From: Lactifluus volemus
Taxonomy: Eukaryota; Basidiomycota; Agaricomycetes; Russulales; Russulaceae
NCBI GenBank assembly: GCA_022376515.1
Contig: WTXI01000506.1
Location: 1-21,003, forward strand
Length of the DNA stretch: 21,003 nt
Direction of reading: 5' to 3'
In this document: positions 1 through 10,290 of the stretch, piece after piece
Numbering within the stretch: position 1 is the stretch's first letter
Layout of the letters: each line of letters begins with the position of its first letter
Notes under the pieces: generated by a model
What the model was told of the DNA's origin: nothing
The model's database searches: none
Seen by the model: only the letters and a program-made list of their open reading frames with translations
Made by a program: the position numbers and the translations under genes

Positions 1-1650
1 TTCCATCCGGAAAGAATACAACAGAAAAGACCTGATCGGTATGTCCAGTGAACGGGCCTGCTATGATCTGTCCTGTTGCCGCATCCCACACGCGAATCGT
101 ACGATCTTCCGAGGCCGAAGCGATGCACTGTCCGTCCGGCGAGAATGCAACAGAACTGACCGATTCGGTGTGTCCAGTAAACGGGCCCGCTACGACCTGT
201 CCTGTTGCGCATCCCACACGCGAATCGTGTGATCTCTTGAGGCCGATGCGATACGCTGTCCGTCCGGCGAGAATGCAACAGATCTGACCCAATCGGTATG
301 TCCAGTAAATGGCCCACTACGACCTGTCCTGTTGCTGCATCCCACACACGAATCGTGCTATCTACCGAGGCCGATGCGATACGCTGTCCGTCCGGTGAGA
401 ATGCAACAGAAAGGACAAAAGATTCGTGTCCACTAAACGGGCCGGCTGTGATCTTTCCTGTTGCCGCATTCCAAACACGAATCGTGCGATCAATTGAGGC
501 CGATGCGATGCGCTGTCCATCCGGTGAGAATGCGACAGATTTTACCAAAGAGGTGTGTCCAAAATGGGCCTGCTACGACCTGTCCGTTGTCGCATCACAC
601 ACGAATCGTGCAATCCGATGATGCGATATGCATCTGGCGAGAATGCAACGGATTCGATCATTTGGGTATGTCCAGTAAATGGGCCACTACGACCTGTCCT
701 GTTGCGCATCCCACACGCAAATCGTGATCGGAAGAGGCCGATGCAATACGCTGTCCGTCCGGCGACAATGCAATAGAATGACCGATCTGGTGTGTCAGTA
801 AACGGCCTGCTACCTGTCCTTGCTGCGTCCCACACGCGAATCGTATGATCTTCCGAGCCTGATGCGATACGCTGTCCATCCGGCGAGAATGTAACAGAAT
901 GGACCCAGGTGTGTCCAGTAAACGGGCCAGCTACGACCTGTCCTGTTGCCATCCCACAGCGAATCGTGTGCGATCCTCGAGGCCGATGCGATACGCTGTC
1001 CGTCGGCGAGAATGCAACAGAATAGACCAAATCGGTGTGTCCAGTAAACGGGTCCCGCAACCTGTCCTGTTGCCGCATCCCACACGCGAATCGTGCGATC
1101 GCCGAGGCCGATGCGATACGCTGTCCATCCGGCGAGAATGCAACAGAATTGACCCATTCGGTGTGTCCAGTAAACGGGCTGCTACCTGTCCTGTTGCCGC
1201 ATCCCACACGCGAATCGTGCGATCCGAGGCCGATGCGATACGCTGTCCGTCCGGCGAGAATGCAACAGAATTGACCGAAAGAGGTGTCCAGTAAATGGGC
1301 CGCTACGACCTGTCCTTGCCGCATCCCACACGCGAATCGTGCGATCGAGCGAGGCCGATGCGATACGCTGTCCGTCCGGCGAGAATGCAACAGAATTGAC
1401 GATCAGTGTGTCCAGTAAATGGGCCGCTACGACCTGTCCTGTTGCATCCCACACGCGAATCGTGATCTCGAGGCCGATGCGATACGCTGTCCGTCCGGCG
1501 AGAATGCAACAGAATTGACCGAGTGTGTCCAGTAAACGGGCCTGCTATGATCTGTCCTGTTGCCGCGTCCCACACGCGAATCGTGCGATCATTTGATGCC
1601 GATGCGATGCGCTGTCCGTCCGGCGAGAATGCAACAGAACTGACCCGGAG
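1..1650 (-). repeat. WD40-encoding tandem repeat array, about 13 units of nominal 129 nt
   Basis: Each unit encodes a 43-residue WD40 repeat close to [15 protein letters not shown] followed by [12 protein letters not shown] and GPFTGHT. Anchoring on the plus-strand word gagaatg (or its variant), units start at 12, 141, 269, 397, 526, 639, 764, 885, 1008, 1134, 1256, 1381, 1500 and 1625. The spacings are 129, 128, 128, 129, 113, 125, 121, 123, 126, 122, 125, 119 and 125. No unit exceeds 129, and only two have the full length. The units are nearly identical at the nucleotide level apart from these gaps and a few variable codons (for example, the residue before the D of the D.TIRVWD motif). The array forms the C-terminal sensor domain of the NACHT gene and continues past the left edge. 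Confidence 0.93.
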
Positions 1651-4344
1651 GTCATGTGCGTTAATCGCCATTTCCAGTGCTGGCCAATGAGACAACTGCC
1701 CGCGTTCAAACGTCAATTTGTGAACAAATCGGTGAAAGTATTGATTGAAGACACGGGAAGAGCTTGGGGCGAAAGGGAGCGCAGAGATATAGATATGTGG
1801 AGCGCTCCTTGCTACCGCCATTCCGAAGTACCGCACAAATTTGGATGCGTCATTCGCCAATCCCAACAAATTCTTTACCCCCGTTTGCAAATCCTATTTC
1901 AATTTTACGCATAAGCCACTACATATCTGATCGAATCATGGGTACACCTACCTCCCGCTGCAACCATAACGCCAGAGATGACAATGCTGGTAAAGCAATA
2001 CCCACACTGTTCTTCAAGCTAAGAACTTCCAACCAAAACAGGAACTTGTCCTCGAACAGGAATCGAAGTTTCGTGAACAGATTGTGCTTGAAAGCGAGAC
2101 GTTCTAAATGCTTGTCCCAGTAAACGCAGGCATACGATAGGGCAGGTGGAACGTGCTGGAGAATTCGAGATTCAAGGTCTGGAACATCGCTGTTGGCAAG
2201 ATATGACGTCTCCAGTTCGCAAATGTTGAATTTAAGTTTATCGACCATTAACCCAAGGCAGGAATGTGCCAATTGATGGTGAGCTTCGTCGAGGTCGACA
2301 TAAAACACGCCACTCTTCTTATTCGTCAGAAAGTCGTAGAATGAGGTATGAAGAGGAACGATCGGCTGTGTTTGATCGGATGACGTCACGTTGCTCAGTA
2401 ATGAGCCAAGGTAAGAGAGAACTTCAAGAACAAGATCTGAATCGTCGGGGTCATCTTTGGACGCATAACGTCGCAGAGTGATCAGGGAATTGATAGAGAA
2501 GGGCTGGACCGCAGCAAGAAACTGTCCCATCACGGACCGAAATATATCCTGGGCTTCAAGCGATTTGAAGTACTCCTTGAGAACTTCTTCGTATAAATTG
2601 TCCAACGGTCCTTGTCCAGTCTGACCTCGAGCATGTCCCAACAGGCGCTCTACGCGCTGTATCCTGCTAAGGCCAAGACTGGCAGAGCTATTCATGAACC
2701 CGCATGCAACGGCTGCCCATTGGAAGACGCCCTCTGCCGCCTCGGTCAGTTTGACACCATGGACTTCGAAGACGGCTGGAGGCAGCTCGCTTCGAAGATA
2801 CGCGCCAATATCTTGCTCCGTCTTGGCTAGTTCGGCATCATTTATGGAGAGGGTGCGGACAGATGATGCGTTGGCGAATGCAGGTTCGATGCCATTCTCG
2901 GGCCTCGAGGTTATGAGAATACGGAAGTTTGACGGCAGTTCGGAGAGGTGACAAGCGAGGAAGGTGTGCAATCCTTTCTTGTCGATCGAATCTCCACTCT
3001 CGTCCAATGCATCGACGACGATAAGGATTGGATCGTCAAATTTCATGTTCTTGAGCGGTTCAAGGAGAAGCCATTCAAAAAGCGTACGATAATCTCGGGT
3101 GTTACGAAGAGATGATTTTTCCTTGATGACCTTCCCAAGGGCGAGCTTGAATGCAGGATTGTGATCGGAGAGGTCGCAAGCAAGTGTCGTGAAGAGCTGG
3201 TATGCCTTGCCTTTGGAGCCTTCCCCTCGCCGAAAAGCAAAGTAAGAGCCGAGACAGGTCTTCTCGAACCGACGTGCGACTTCATGTGCAATCGAAGACT
3301 TTCCAGTGCCTGCTTGGCCGAAGATGACGAGGGTACGTTCAGATTTGGGATTTTCGACCCACTTGAAGATGTAGTCGAGAAAATCTTGGCGTGTGCCTTC
3401 AAGACAGCGCTTCTCATCGCCGAATGGCCAGCCTCCCGCGTAAGGCAATCCTCTGATGATTGCTGTGCTTCTTGTCAGATCGACGATCCGAGTATGTTGT
3501 GACTATCAGAGCCACCCACCTTCTAGTTCTTGAGTGAGTTGTGATAAGAGAACGAAAAAGTTCATGTTGGCCTGGAGAAACGTTTTGAACGAGCGAAAGG
3601 GATCATGGCACTTTCCGACAAACCTGGTGTACTTGAAGAATGACCGACAATTTTGCATCATATTTCTTGACCTTCTTCAACAAGTCGTTACGAAGAAGGA
3701 CCATATTGATTCCTTTCACTTCAGCACATTCTTTCAGCGCGGCGTGTATCCCATGCAAGTCGCTTGATTTAGATTAGACCATGATATATTCAGTAAGAGG
3801 AAAAGACACCTCTGAAAGGACCCAAAGATAGCGAGCAGGTCAGATGGCAGTTCTTCTACCTTCAAACCATGGTTTCTGCACATATTACCGACATTGACAA
3901 TGACACTCCCAACTTTTGCGAGTTTCTCCATCACCAGTTTCCACTCTTCCTTGCACTGCTTGACCTCCTAATATATTATTAACACAGAAGATGCTTAAGG
4001 TCAGACGGGGCACTCACATCCCACATTTTTAGAGCCTGGAGGATGAGTCCCGCGGCTGGAGAGATGTAGGGTATCGTTTTGGCCAAGGAACTGAGCTCCT
4101 TCAAGGCCGAAAGTGTTGGCTCTATTGCGCTGATGACAAGGTCAGCGCCTGCAGCGATCGGCTCCGATGGGGCAGGATTGGTGGGATTAGCAGCTGGACA
4201 AGGCACTCGTGAGCGATTGAAAACGACATCAAAGTAGTACACACAGATAGGGTGATCAATGCTGGAGCCGGGATTACGGCGGGTTGGAACCCGTTTCCTC
4301 CAAATGGGCGACATATTCGACTTGGTATTGAAGATACTGATCAA
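1..4344 (-). CDS. NACHT-WD40 (STAND/NLR-like) protein, 3' end outside window, WD array frame-disrupted
   Basis: Predicted cytosolic signalling ATPase of the fungal NLR class, whose WD40 sensor is thought to gate a nucleotide-dependent switch. My model on the minus strand is 4018-4344, 3810-3967, 3624-3762, 3520-3571, 1952-3462, then from 1893 leftward. The introns are 47-58 nt and all phases close. Residues about 50-225 are helical (signature [20 protein letters not shown]). The NACHT domain follows, with Walker A GQAGTGKS at residues 274-281 (3296-3319), Walker [11 protein letters not shown] at 371-380 (2999-3028) and sensor ITSRPE near 410. A typical Agaricomycete linker has [10 protein letters not shown] near residue 600 and ALSYACVYW further on. 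WD40 repeats start near 1650. The first ATG is ambiguous (4344, or MSPIW at 4314), and a 51-nt in-frame stretch near 4195-4245 may be an extra intron. From about 1530 leftward the frame breaks repeatedly. The upstream exons are clean, so the breaks are either assembly error or recent loss. The family call is firm; the intact state of the gene is not. Confidence 0.88.
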
Positions 4345-4985
4345 GCGAGCGAGCGAGTGGGAACGTGGCGCCTCGCGTGTATTTGTACACTTGGAGGGCT
4401 AGCGCGTCAACGCGTCAACGTTCGTGCTCGGCACGTGCCTGCTGAGTCTATTTCTTCCCCGAATAGTTTCTACGTCTTAGCTTTCACAAGACCTCTCACG
4501 AGTGGCAGCGAGCGCTGTTTGGACCTTACCAACAAATCGTACAAGTTCGTTCTCGGTCAGATGGTGCGTTTCCAAACCGCCGGTCATTTTTAGTTTACCT
4601 TGCACTGAAAGTGGCAGTCCCCAATATTAATCTTTTTCACGGTATATCTTGATGGTCGCGACGTCACCGCGTCACCTAGGGTAGAGGAAGAGATCATGTT
4701 GGCTGCGTCCAGTCTCTACTCTATTGGTGACGGAATATCGTCGCATACGAAAGCCCATTCGCCAACTATGTACAGAAATTCAGTTTGTTAACACCTTTGA
4801 TCCCGTCGCGAAAATGCAGGTTTTATTGACGGTGCTGCGTTGACTGCTTCCCACCTGTCCTGGCTCGGCATTACCGAAGTTCTTGATGCAGCTACGAGCT
4901 CATCCACCCCCCGGTTTCGAACTGCACGACCTCCAATCCGATTGAACGCATACTGTACGTACGGAGCAAAAGGAATACAAATACA
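4345..4985. other. Intergenic region between NACHT gene start and sulfite reductase stop
   Basis: About 640 nt with no supported gene. It should hold the promoter of the leftward NACHT gene and the 3' end of the leftward sulfite reductase gene. Visible elements are a tandem octamer cgcgtcaa at 4403-4418, a palindromic E-box core CACGTG at 4432-4437 about 90 nt upstream of the NACHT start, and a gacgtcaccgcgtcacc word at 4659-4675 that resembles CRE/ATF-type sites. None is proven functional. Open frames on the plus strand here lack family resemblance and look like chance. Confidence 0.5.
4432..4437. promoter_or_regulatory. E-box palindrome CACGTG upstream of NACHT gene
   Basis: The palindrome CACGTG sits inside GCACGTGC, 88 nt upstream of the most distal NACHT start codon. 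The tandem cgcgtcaa octamer is adjacent at 4403-4418. In fungi this core is the binding site of bHLH factors (Cbf1/Pho4 class). Regulatory use here is only inferred from position, and a six-base site can occur by chance. Confidence 0.25.
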
Positions 4986-7900
4986 TCACGTAGCAATCTC
5001 GCGGTAAGGCCCCTCTCCGCCAATACCTTCATACCAAGCTCTGCCATCCGTCGTAGCCGATATATAACCAGCTCGAATCACGAAATCACCAAACCGCTCT
5101 CCGTCGAGTCTCTCGATGGCGTATCGTTTGATCATAGGCTCGAGAATGGCTAGTATTTCTGGCTCAGTTACGCTCTCTGCGTGAAGGTGAACGGGTTAGA
5201 GACAACGTTTGAAATCGTAAAGGCAACTTGAATGAGACCGACCTCTGTATATTTTGTTCAGTCGCTGCCCGTAGTATCCACCTCCAAGCAGCATCACATA
5301 GGCGCCAATTGCTTTACCAACAAACGCGACCTCTGAAGACTCGTGAGTCATACTGCTCATGAAAGCTGCAGGAACGCGACAGACCAGCAACATATGGACG
5401 TGTACAACCATTCGGACAACCAGTCATGCGCATGACGATCGAGTCATTCCGTAGACCGTTCTCTTCACAGATCTTCTCCACCTTGTCAATCAATAGTGGG
5501 AGATACTATGGAGCGGTCAGCGAGAAAAAGGGAGTACATAAATGAAAGACAAACTCTTTCGGACTCGGCCATAGCAAGACCTGAATCGCAGTGTCAGCTA
5601 TACTACGCATGGAGGATACAATAGGCATACTAACCACATGTCGGCAAGGCGACACAAGCAGACGACGACAAACGTAGTCCAGTATAATTAAGATTGTCTA
5701 GCTTGTAATCCGCGAGCAGTCTCTTAATTCTGGGCAATTCCGTCGTCGGGATATCCGAGATGACAAGGTGCTGGTTCGGGGTCAGGCGAAACTCGCCTTT
5801 GTGTATTTTGGCAATCTCTCGCAGGGCGGTCTTGAAGTGACGACCAGTTTCGTCCTGCACGCGACCGTTTTCGATAAAGCAAGTAAAATGATGGTTGCCA
5901 TCCTCGCCAGTCTGCCAGCCAAAGTCGTCGATGTTACGGTCGAACCTGTATGGTCGGGCAGGCTGAAATAGGAAGCCAGAAAGTTTCTCGACCTCTGCTT
6001 TAAAGGTATCAAAGCCCATGCGATCAATCGTATACTTCAGCCGGCCAGTCTTCCGGCTGCAAAGAATCGGTCAGTGGGGAAACAAAAACCTGATGAGGCG
6101 AAAAAACTGACTCAACACGGTTTCCGTTGTCCCTTTGTATAATCAAGATTTTCTCAGATGCCACAATACCTTGTTCTGGTGTCACGAAGCCAAGAGTTCT
6201 GCCTGTGCTGGGAAACGTCTTCTTGTTACCGTGCGTGACACCCATGCCACCGCCTGTTATCATGTTGAAGCCAACCAAATCGCCGTGCTCGTTGACCATA
6301 GCTATGAAGCCAATGTCATGCGCATAGACATCGACATCGTTAGTTGGTGGTACTGCGATAGCAATCTTGAGCTAAAGAGAATCCATCAGGTACTCATCAA
6401 GTTACAAAGACAATCATATTTCGAACCTTTCGAGGCAGATACATCGGACCATACAGGGGCTCAAAGTCCTTCAATGCGTCACCAGCCACCATCTTTTTGT
6501 CCAGAAAGATCTCATGATAAGCAGTCAACCTAGGCAGAAGGTGATTGCTGATAGCCTTAGAAAAAGCATAAACCTGGGCATGCAGTTTGGATGACGACGG
6601 GATTGTCGAGCAAAGGACATTCCTTATAAGGCGAGTCATCACTCACTTTCCAAGTGGCGGTATAAAAGGAAGACGTACCTGATAGCATCACCGCATGCTG
6701 CTAATGTATCGAGAAGAGTACGATTGATGGCTTGTATCAAAGGTTTCAAGTTCTTTTTGATGACGCCGTGGAACTGGAAGGTCTGACGGGTCGTAAGCTT
6801 GAAGTTCCTACCACCGAGCTCGTCCGCGATCTGGTCCATCACAAGCCACTGCGCAGGGGTACAGACGCCACCCGGGAGGCGAACACGGATCATGAAGTCA
6901 TACGCAGGCTCGACACCCTGTACCTCGCGTTCGTCGCGGACATCACGGTCGTCCTGCAAATAAATGCCATGGAACCTGATAATAGGCGCGTCGCTCGCTG
7001 CAATTCCACCCGTGCTGGTATCCTCGAGGCTATCCACGATCGTTCCCCGGGCGTACGAGGAGGCCGCTTTGACATGCTCGATCGTGATGGGTTCGGGCTC
7101 AGCTTCTTGCACCTGGATTGAGTCGACACCTAACGCCTTCCAGATTCGCGATTCCCAGACTTTGTAGCCTGTCTCTGCGCCATCCGCATCCTGGTCGTCT
7201 CCGAGGCCTAAGTCCGCGAAGCGTTCGCCACCAAGCGCGGCAAGCTTTGAATCAAGTTCTTTGCTCGGCCTATTGAAGTGGTGCGCATCTTCAGGTCTCG
7301 GCCAATAATGGCTATCTCCCATGCCGAATACAGAGTATTTCAGCTTGGCGAAGGGTTTTGAACCAGTCGCTATAGCGGCATTGAGGAGTTTGAAGAATGT
7401 TCGGCCATTTTGCGGGGGCTCTCCTTGACCTGATGTCGAAATAATGAACACGACATGCTCTTCATTTGATAGGGAATCAAGAGTCATGGTATCCATTATT
7501 GCAGTCGTAGACGACAGCCTACGGACCTGGGCTCTACCGCCCAGTCGCTTCGCCTTCTTCTCGGCCGCGCCACTGTCCGACGCGTATAGTATCAACAGGG
7601 GCGGTGCATCAATGCCCGATAACAATTCTGCATAGACTTGCTGGGCACGTTTTCTCCGTTCTGCCTTCACAGTCTCCCCCAAGCTTGTCACGAGTTCCGC
7701 AGGAAACAATGGCTTAGCCCGGACCAATTGAGACAAGTGGTTTTGGCGGTCCAGGAATGCTTGCAGGTCGTTCTTCACCTTATCCGAGTCGAGAGAGAAC
7801 GGCTCTTTGCCAACGGCCTCCTTGCTGGGGTCCCAACGGTACAACGGCCAGTACCCAGAATCGACGGCTAGTTTGGTCTCCTTGAGTAGATCGAGGGCTG

Positions 7901-9806
7901 GCGAGTCTTCTGTTGTATAGGGAAGGTAAGCAAGGACAATGCTGGGTCCATCGAATTTGTCGGCCTCGACTAGGGCCTGCAGAACTTGGCCATACGACGA
8001 GTAGATGGCGACGCTGGCCACATATACATCTCCGTGATTCATAGCATACAATCCAATATCGTGCTTGCGGCGACTGGGATCCGACGTAATGCGAGTTGTG
8101 TAGGGTAAGGTGTCGAGAATCAGGACGTTAACATTCAAACCAGATGCGATGGTATGGTGAAGGCCAGATGCCCCAAGATCATAGGACCAAGCGTCTGACC
8201 CAATTATCCACCGAGACTTGACCTTGAAATGTTCACGGAGCGACAATATACGGGTCGCAGATGGGTGGTCAATCCCTGATCGTAAAGCTACTGTAATCTC
8301 CTCTCCTATCTGCGGAGCCTTTATGACATCATCCTTGATGAGAATCCAGCGACTCAACAACGAATGAACCTCTGATGGCAGTTTTGAATCTTGCAACAGC
8401 ACCTGGACTGCCTTGACAAGTTCGGCACGCTCCTCTAATGTTCCACGAATGCGTCCCAAGGCGAATTCCGGACTCGTTGCAAGTTTACCTTGAGATGGCA
8501 CTAGGGATGGTGAGTTTGATATTTCCAAACGCTCGCCAAAGAGATGACTGAGAATTTCGGTGTACGAGCTCTCGTGCTTCGGTACATGGGGAACTTCAGG
8601 GGAGATGGAATGGGATGTGATTGGCGCTCCAAGTCGCGTACGAGCCGAGGGCTTCGAAGCCTTTGCGACTTCGAGGAATGTCGCAACGTCTTCCGACTGC
8701 AGCCCACTGGTATCGCCTAGGTAAGCGCTACGGATTGCGGGGCGAGCTTCTGCGTCACGAAATTGGAGAATGCTAGCGATGTCAAGAAAGAACGGTGTCC
8801 ACTTGGTTGTCCATTTTTGGACTCGTTCCAGCACAATGACGTGAGTCACAGAGGCACGGATAGCGCTGAGAATGTAAGACGACGGCAGGGGCGACAGAAG
8901 AGATACGTCCACGTAGCCGACTCCGTAAATATCAAAGGCCGCACTAGTCGGACCGAGGCTAAAGACGAGGGTATGAGGGTCACAGTGACCGTGCTGTGCG
9001 AGGATGTGCTGTGGACGATGGACGAGGGCGAATGTTTCCAGTGCTGCCGATTCGTAGCCTTTTAGAAGTCCTGCAGTAGCAGGATCCACGGGAACGGTGA
9101 ATGTCGGGGTGCTTGGGATTGCGAGTTGGGAAGAGTGAGCCCCATCTTGTGAATGTTCACTTGCATGACCATTGGCATATCCATTGCCATTGGCAAGCCC
9201 TTTGGCGCGATCAGCGACACGATCCGGTGCAGAGCCGGCCAAACGAGAAAGTGGAGCATGAGGGCGCCCGGTAACTTCGGAAAGAGTGGGTGTGGGCGGC
9301 CTCTTGGCAAAAAGGAAAGGCTTCATTTTCTCCTCCGAAACTTCCTCTACCACGTCATTCTCATTGCCTATATAAAAAACATGAATAACTGCCTTGAGTT
9401 CTGTGCGAGCGAGTCTTGATGCCAATAAAGCATTGTCGTGGGCTTGTTGAGCACCAGAGGAATGGATGAAATATGGTACCGCTGCGCGGAGAACTAGGGC
9501 GTCTGCAAGATCGCCCTGTACAGCTATGTGAATGACAATGGGCCGGGAGGCTATGTCGGGAAGGTGAGGGAGGAGACGAATGAGGGCAGACGAGCTGGAA
9601 ACAGTGTATGATAATAATGAGATCGCGTCATAGTTTTGATGTAGTAATGTTGGGTTAGGGTCTGTCCCACAACTAAGGACTGTCACGGTACTCTTGGGTA
9701 TGGATTTTTCCCAAAATAGGGAAAACGCGGATGGAGAGTCGACCACTACGTCGGAGCACAGATAAACTATCCGAGCGACGGCAGCCACGGAGGGTGTTAT
9801 AGGCAT
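4986..9806 (-). CDS. MET5: Sulfite reductase [NADPH] beta subunit (flavodoxin + hemoprotein), complete, 8 exons
   Basis: Assimilatory sulfite reductase beta subunit (yeast MET5/ECM17, S. pombe sir1). It reduces sulfite to sulfide in the cytosol with the flavoprotein alpha subunit (MET10), feeding cysteine and methionine synthesis. Exons: 6679-9806, 6427-6622, 6112-6371, 5635-6056, 5555-5580, 5385-5505, 5243-5332 and 4986-5176. They total 4434 nt (1477 codons plus TGA), introns are 49-66 nt, and every phase closes. The N-terminus (1-700) resembles pyruvate:ferredoxin oxidoreductase modules, including a degenerate TPP-binding segment [10 protein letters not shown] near 536. A flavodoxin-like domain spans about 736-890 ([26 protein letters not shown]). 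Sulfite/nitrite reductase domains run from about 945. Siroheme/4Fe-4S ligands are CVALPTC (C1329, C1335) and CPNGC (C1374, C1378). The start at 9806 is the first ATG of the frame, and the protein begins as family members do. No MET10 gene lies nearby. The exon model is mine and needs RNA support. Confidence 0.95.
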
Positions 9807-10290
9807 CCTGAAGGGCTAGGTTGTCAGGATGACTGGCAAAAGCGAGATAGCGTAGAATACCTTCTCGGTTGCGTGTATATGGCACCTCAGGGAGATAAAC
9901 CTAACAGCAGTCCGGTTCTCACCCGGAAATTGCTGGAGCATGGGTTAATATAGCTCAACCCATCTACTAAATTCCAATTTGCCGTGGGAGTATATCATAT
10001 ACCTGTCTTTGTTGGTAGCCCATCTGGTGATTACCGTATCTCCGGTCAAGCTAGTGAGCCTTATCTCGCGTGTCGATACGCCCCGGTCAATATTAGGATA
10101 CTGTTTTTACAAATTTACCGGTGTTGTTCAAGCCAAGGACACGTTCCACCTTCCTAACACTGTTGGACCAACGTAAGAGCGCCCTAACAAAACCGGTCCA
10201 CTGTATCACAGTAGCCTGTCAGGATGGCTCTGCGGAGAGGGTATCGATGATTATAGTCCTTATGACTTCTGATGAGCCTTCCTCACAAAC
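9807..10290. other. Gene-free stretch, presumed sulfite reductase promoter region
   Basis: No frame on either strand resembles a known family. The open frames of 65-113 codons on the plus strand here have no coherent domain pattern. The part nearest 9806 should carry the promoter and 5' UTR of the sulfite reductase gene. I see no repeat or mobile-element signature. Confidence 0.45.
9946..9952 (-). promoter_or_regulatory. TATA-like element upstream of sulfite reductase
   Basis: Read on the minus strand this is tatatta, 140 nt upstream of the sulfite reductase ATG at 9806. It is the best TATA-like word in a stretch (9807-10290) with no supported coding potential. Spacing suits a fungal core promoter, but there is no independent support. 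A possible 5'-UTR intron ending in cttcag directly before gATG would also fit the sequence. Confidence 0.3.

Noticed and set aside
298..1294. Several plus-strand open frames across the WD40 array
   Set aside because: They are antisense shadows of the repeats, rich in PVNGPA-like periodic artefacts, with no family pattern.
1..1650. Regularly spaced repeats that could suggest a CRISPR-like array or satellite
   Set aside because: The whole 129-nt unit repeats without unique spacers and translates to WD40 motifs on the minus strand.
4913..4930. ggtttcgaactgc word resembling a tRNA T-loop (B box)
   Set aside because: It does not match the B-box consensus, and no cloverleaf or A box can be folded around it.
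8763..9419. Plus-strand open frames inside the sulfite reductase first exon
   Set aside because: They are antisense to a well-supported coding exon and have no independent resemblance.
9673..9885. Upstream ATG frame (MPYTRNREG) as an alternative start of sulfite reductase
   Set aside because: It is in a different frame, and joining it through the possible 9800s intron leads at once to a stop.
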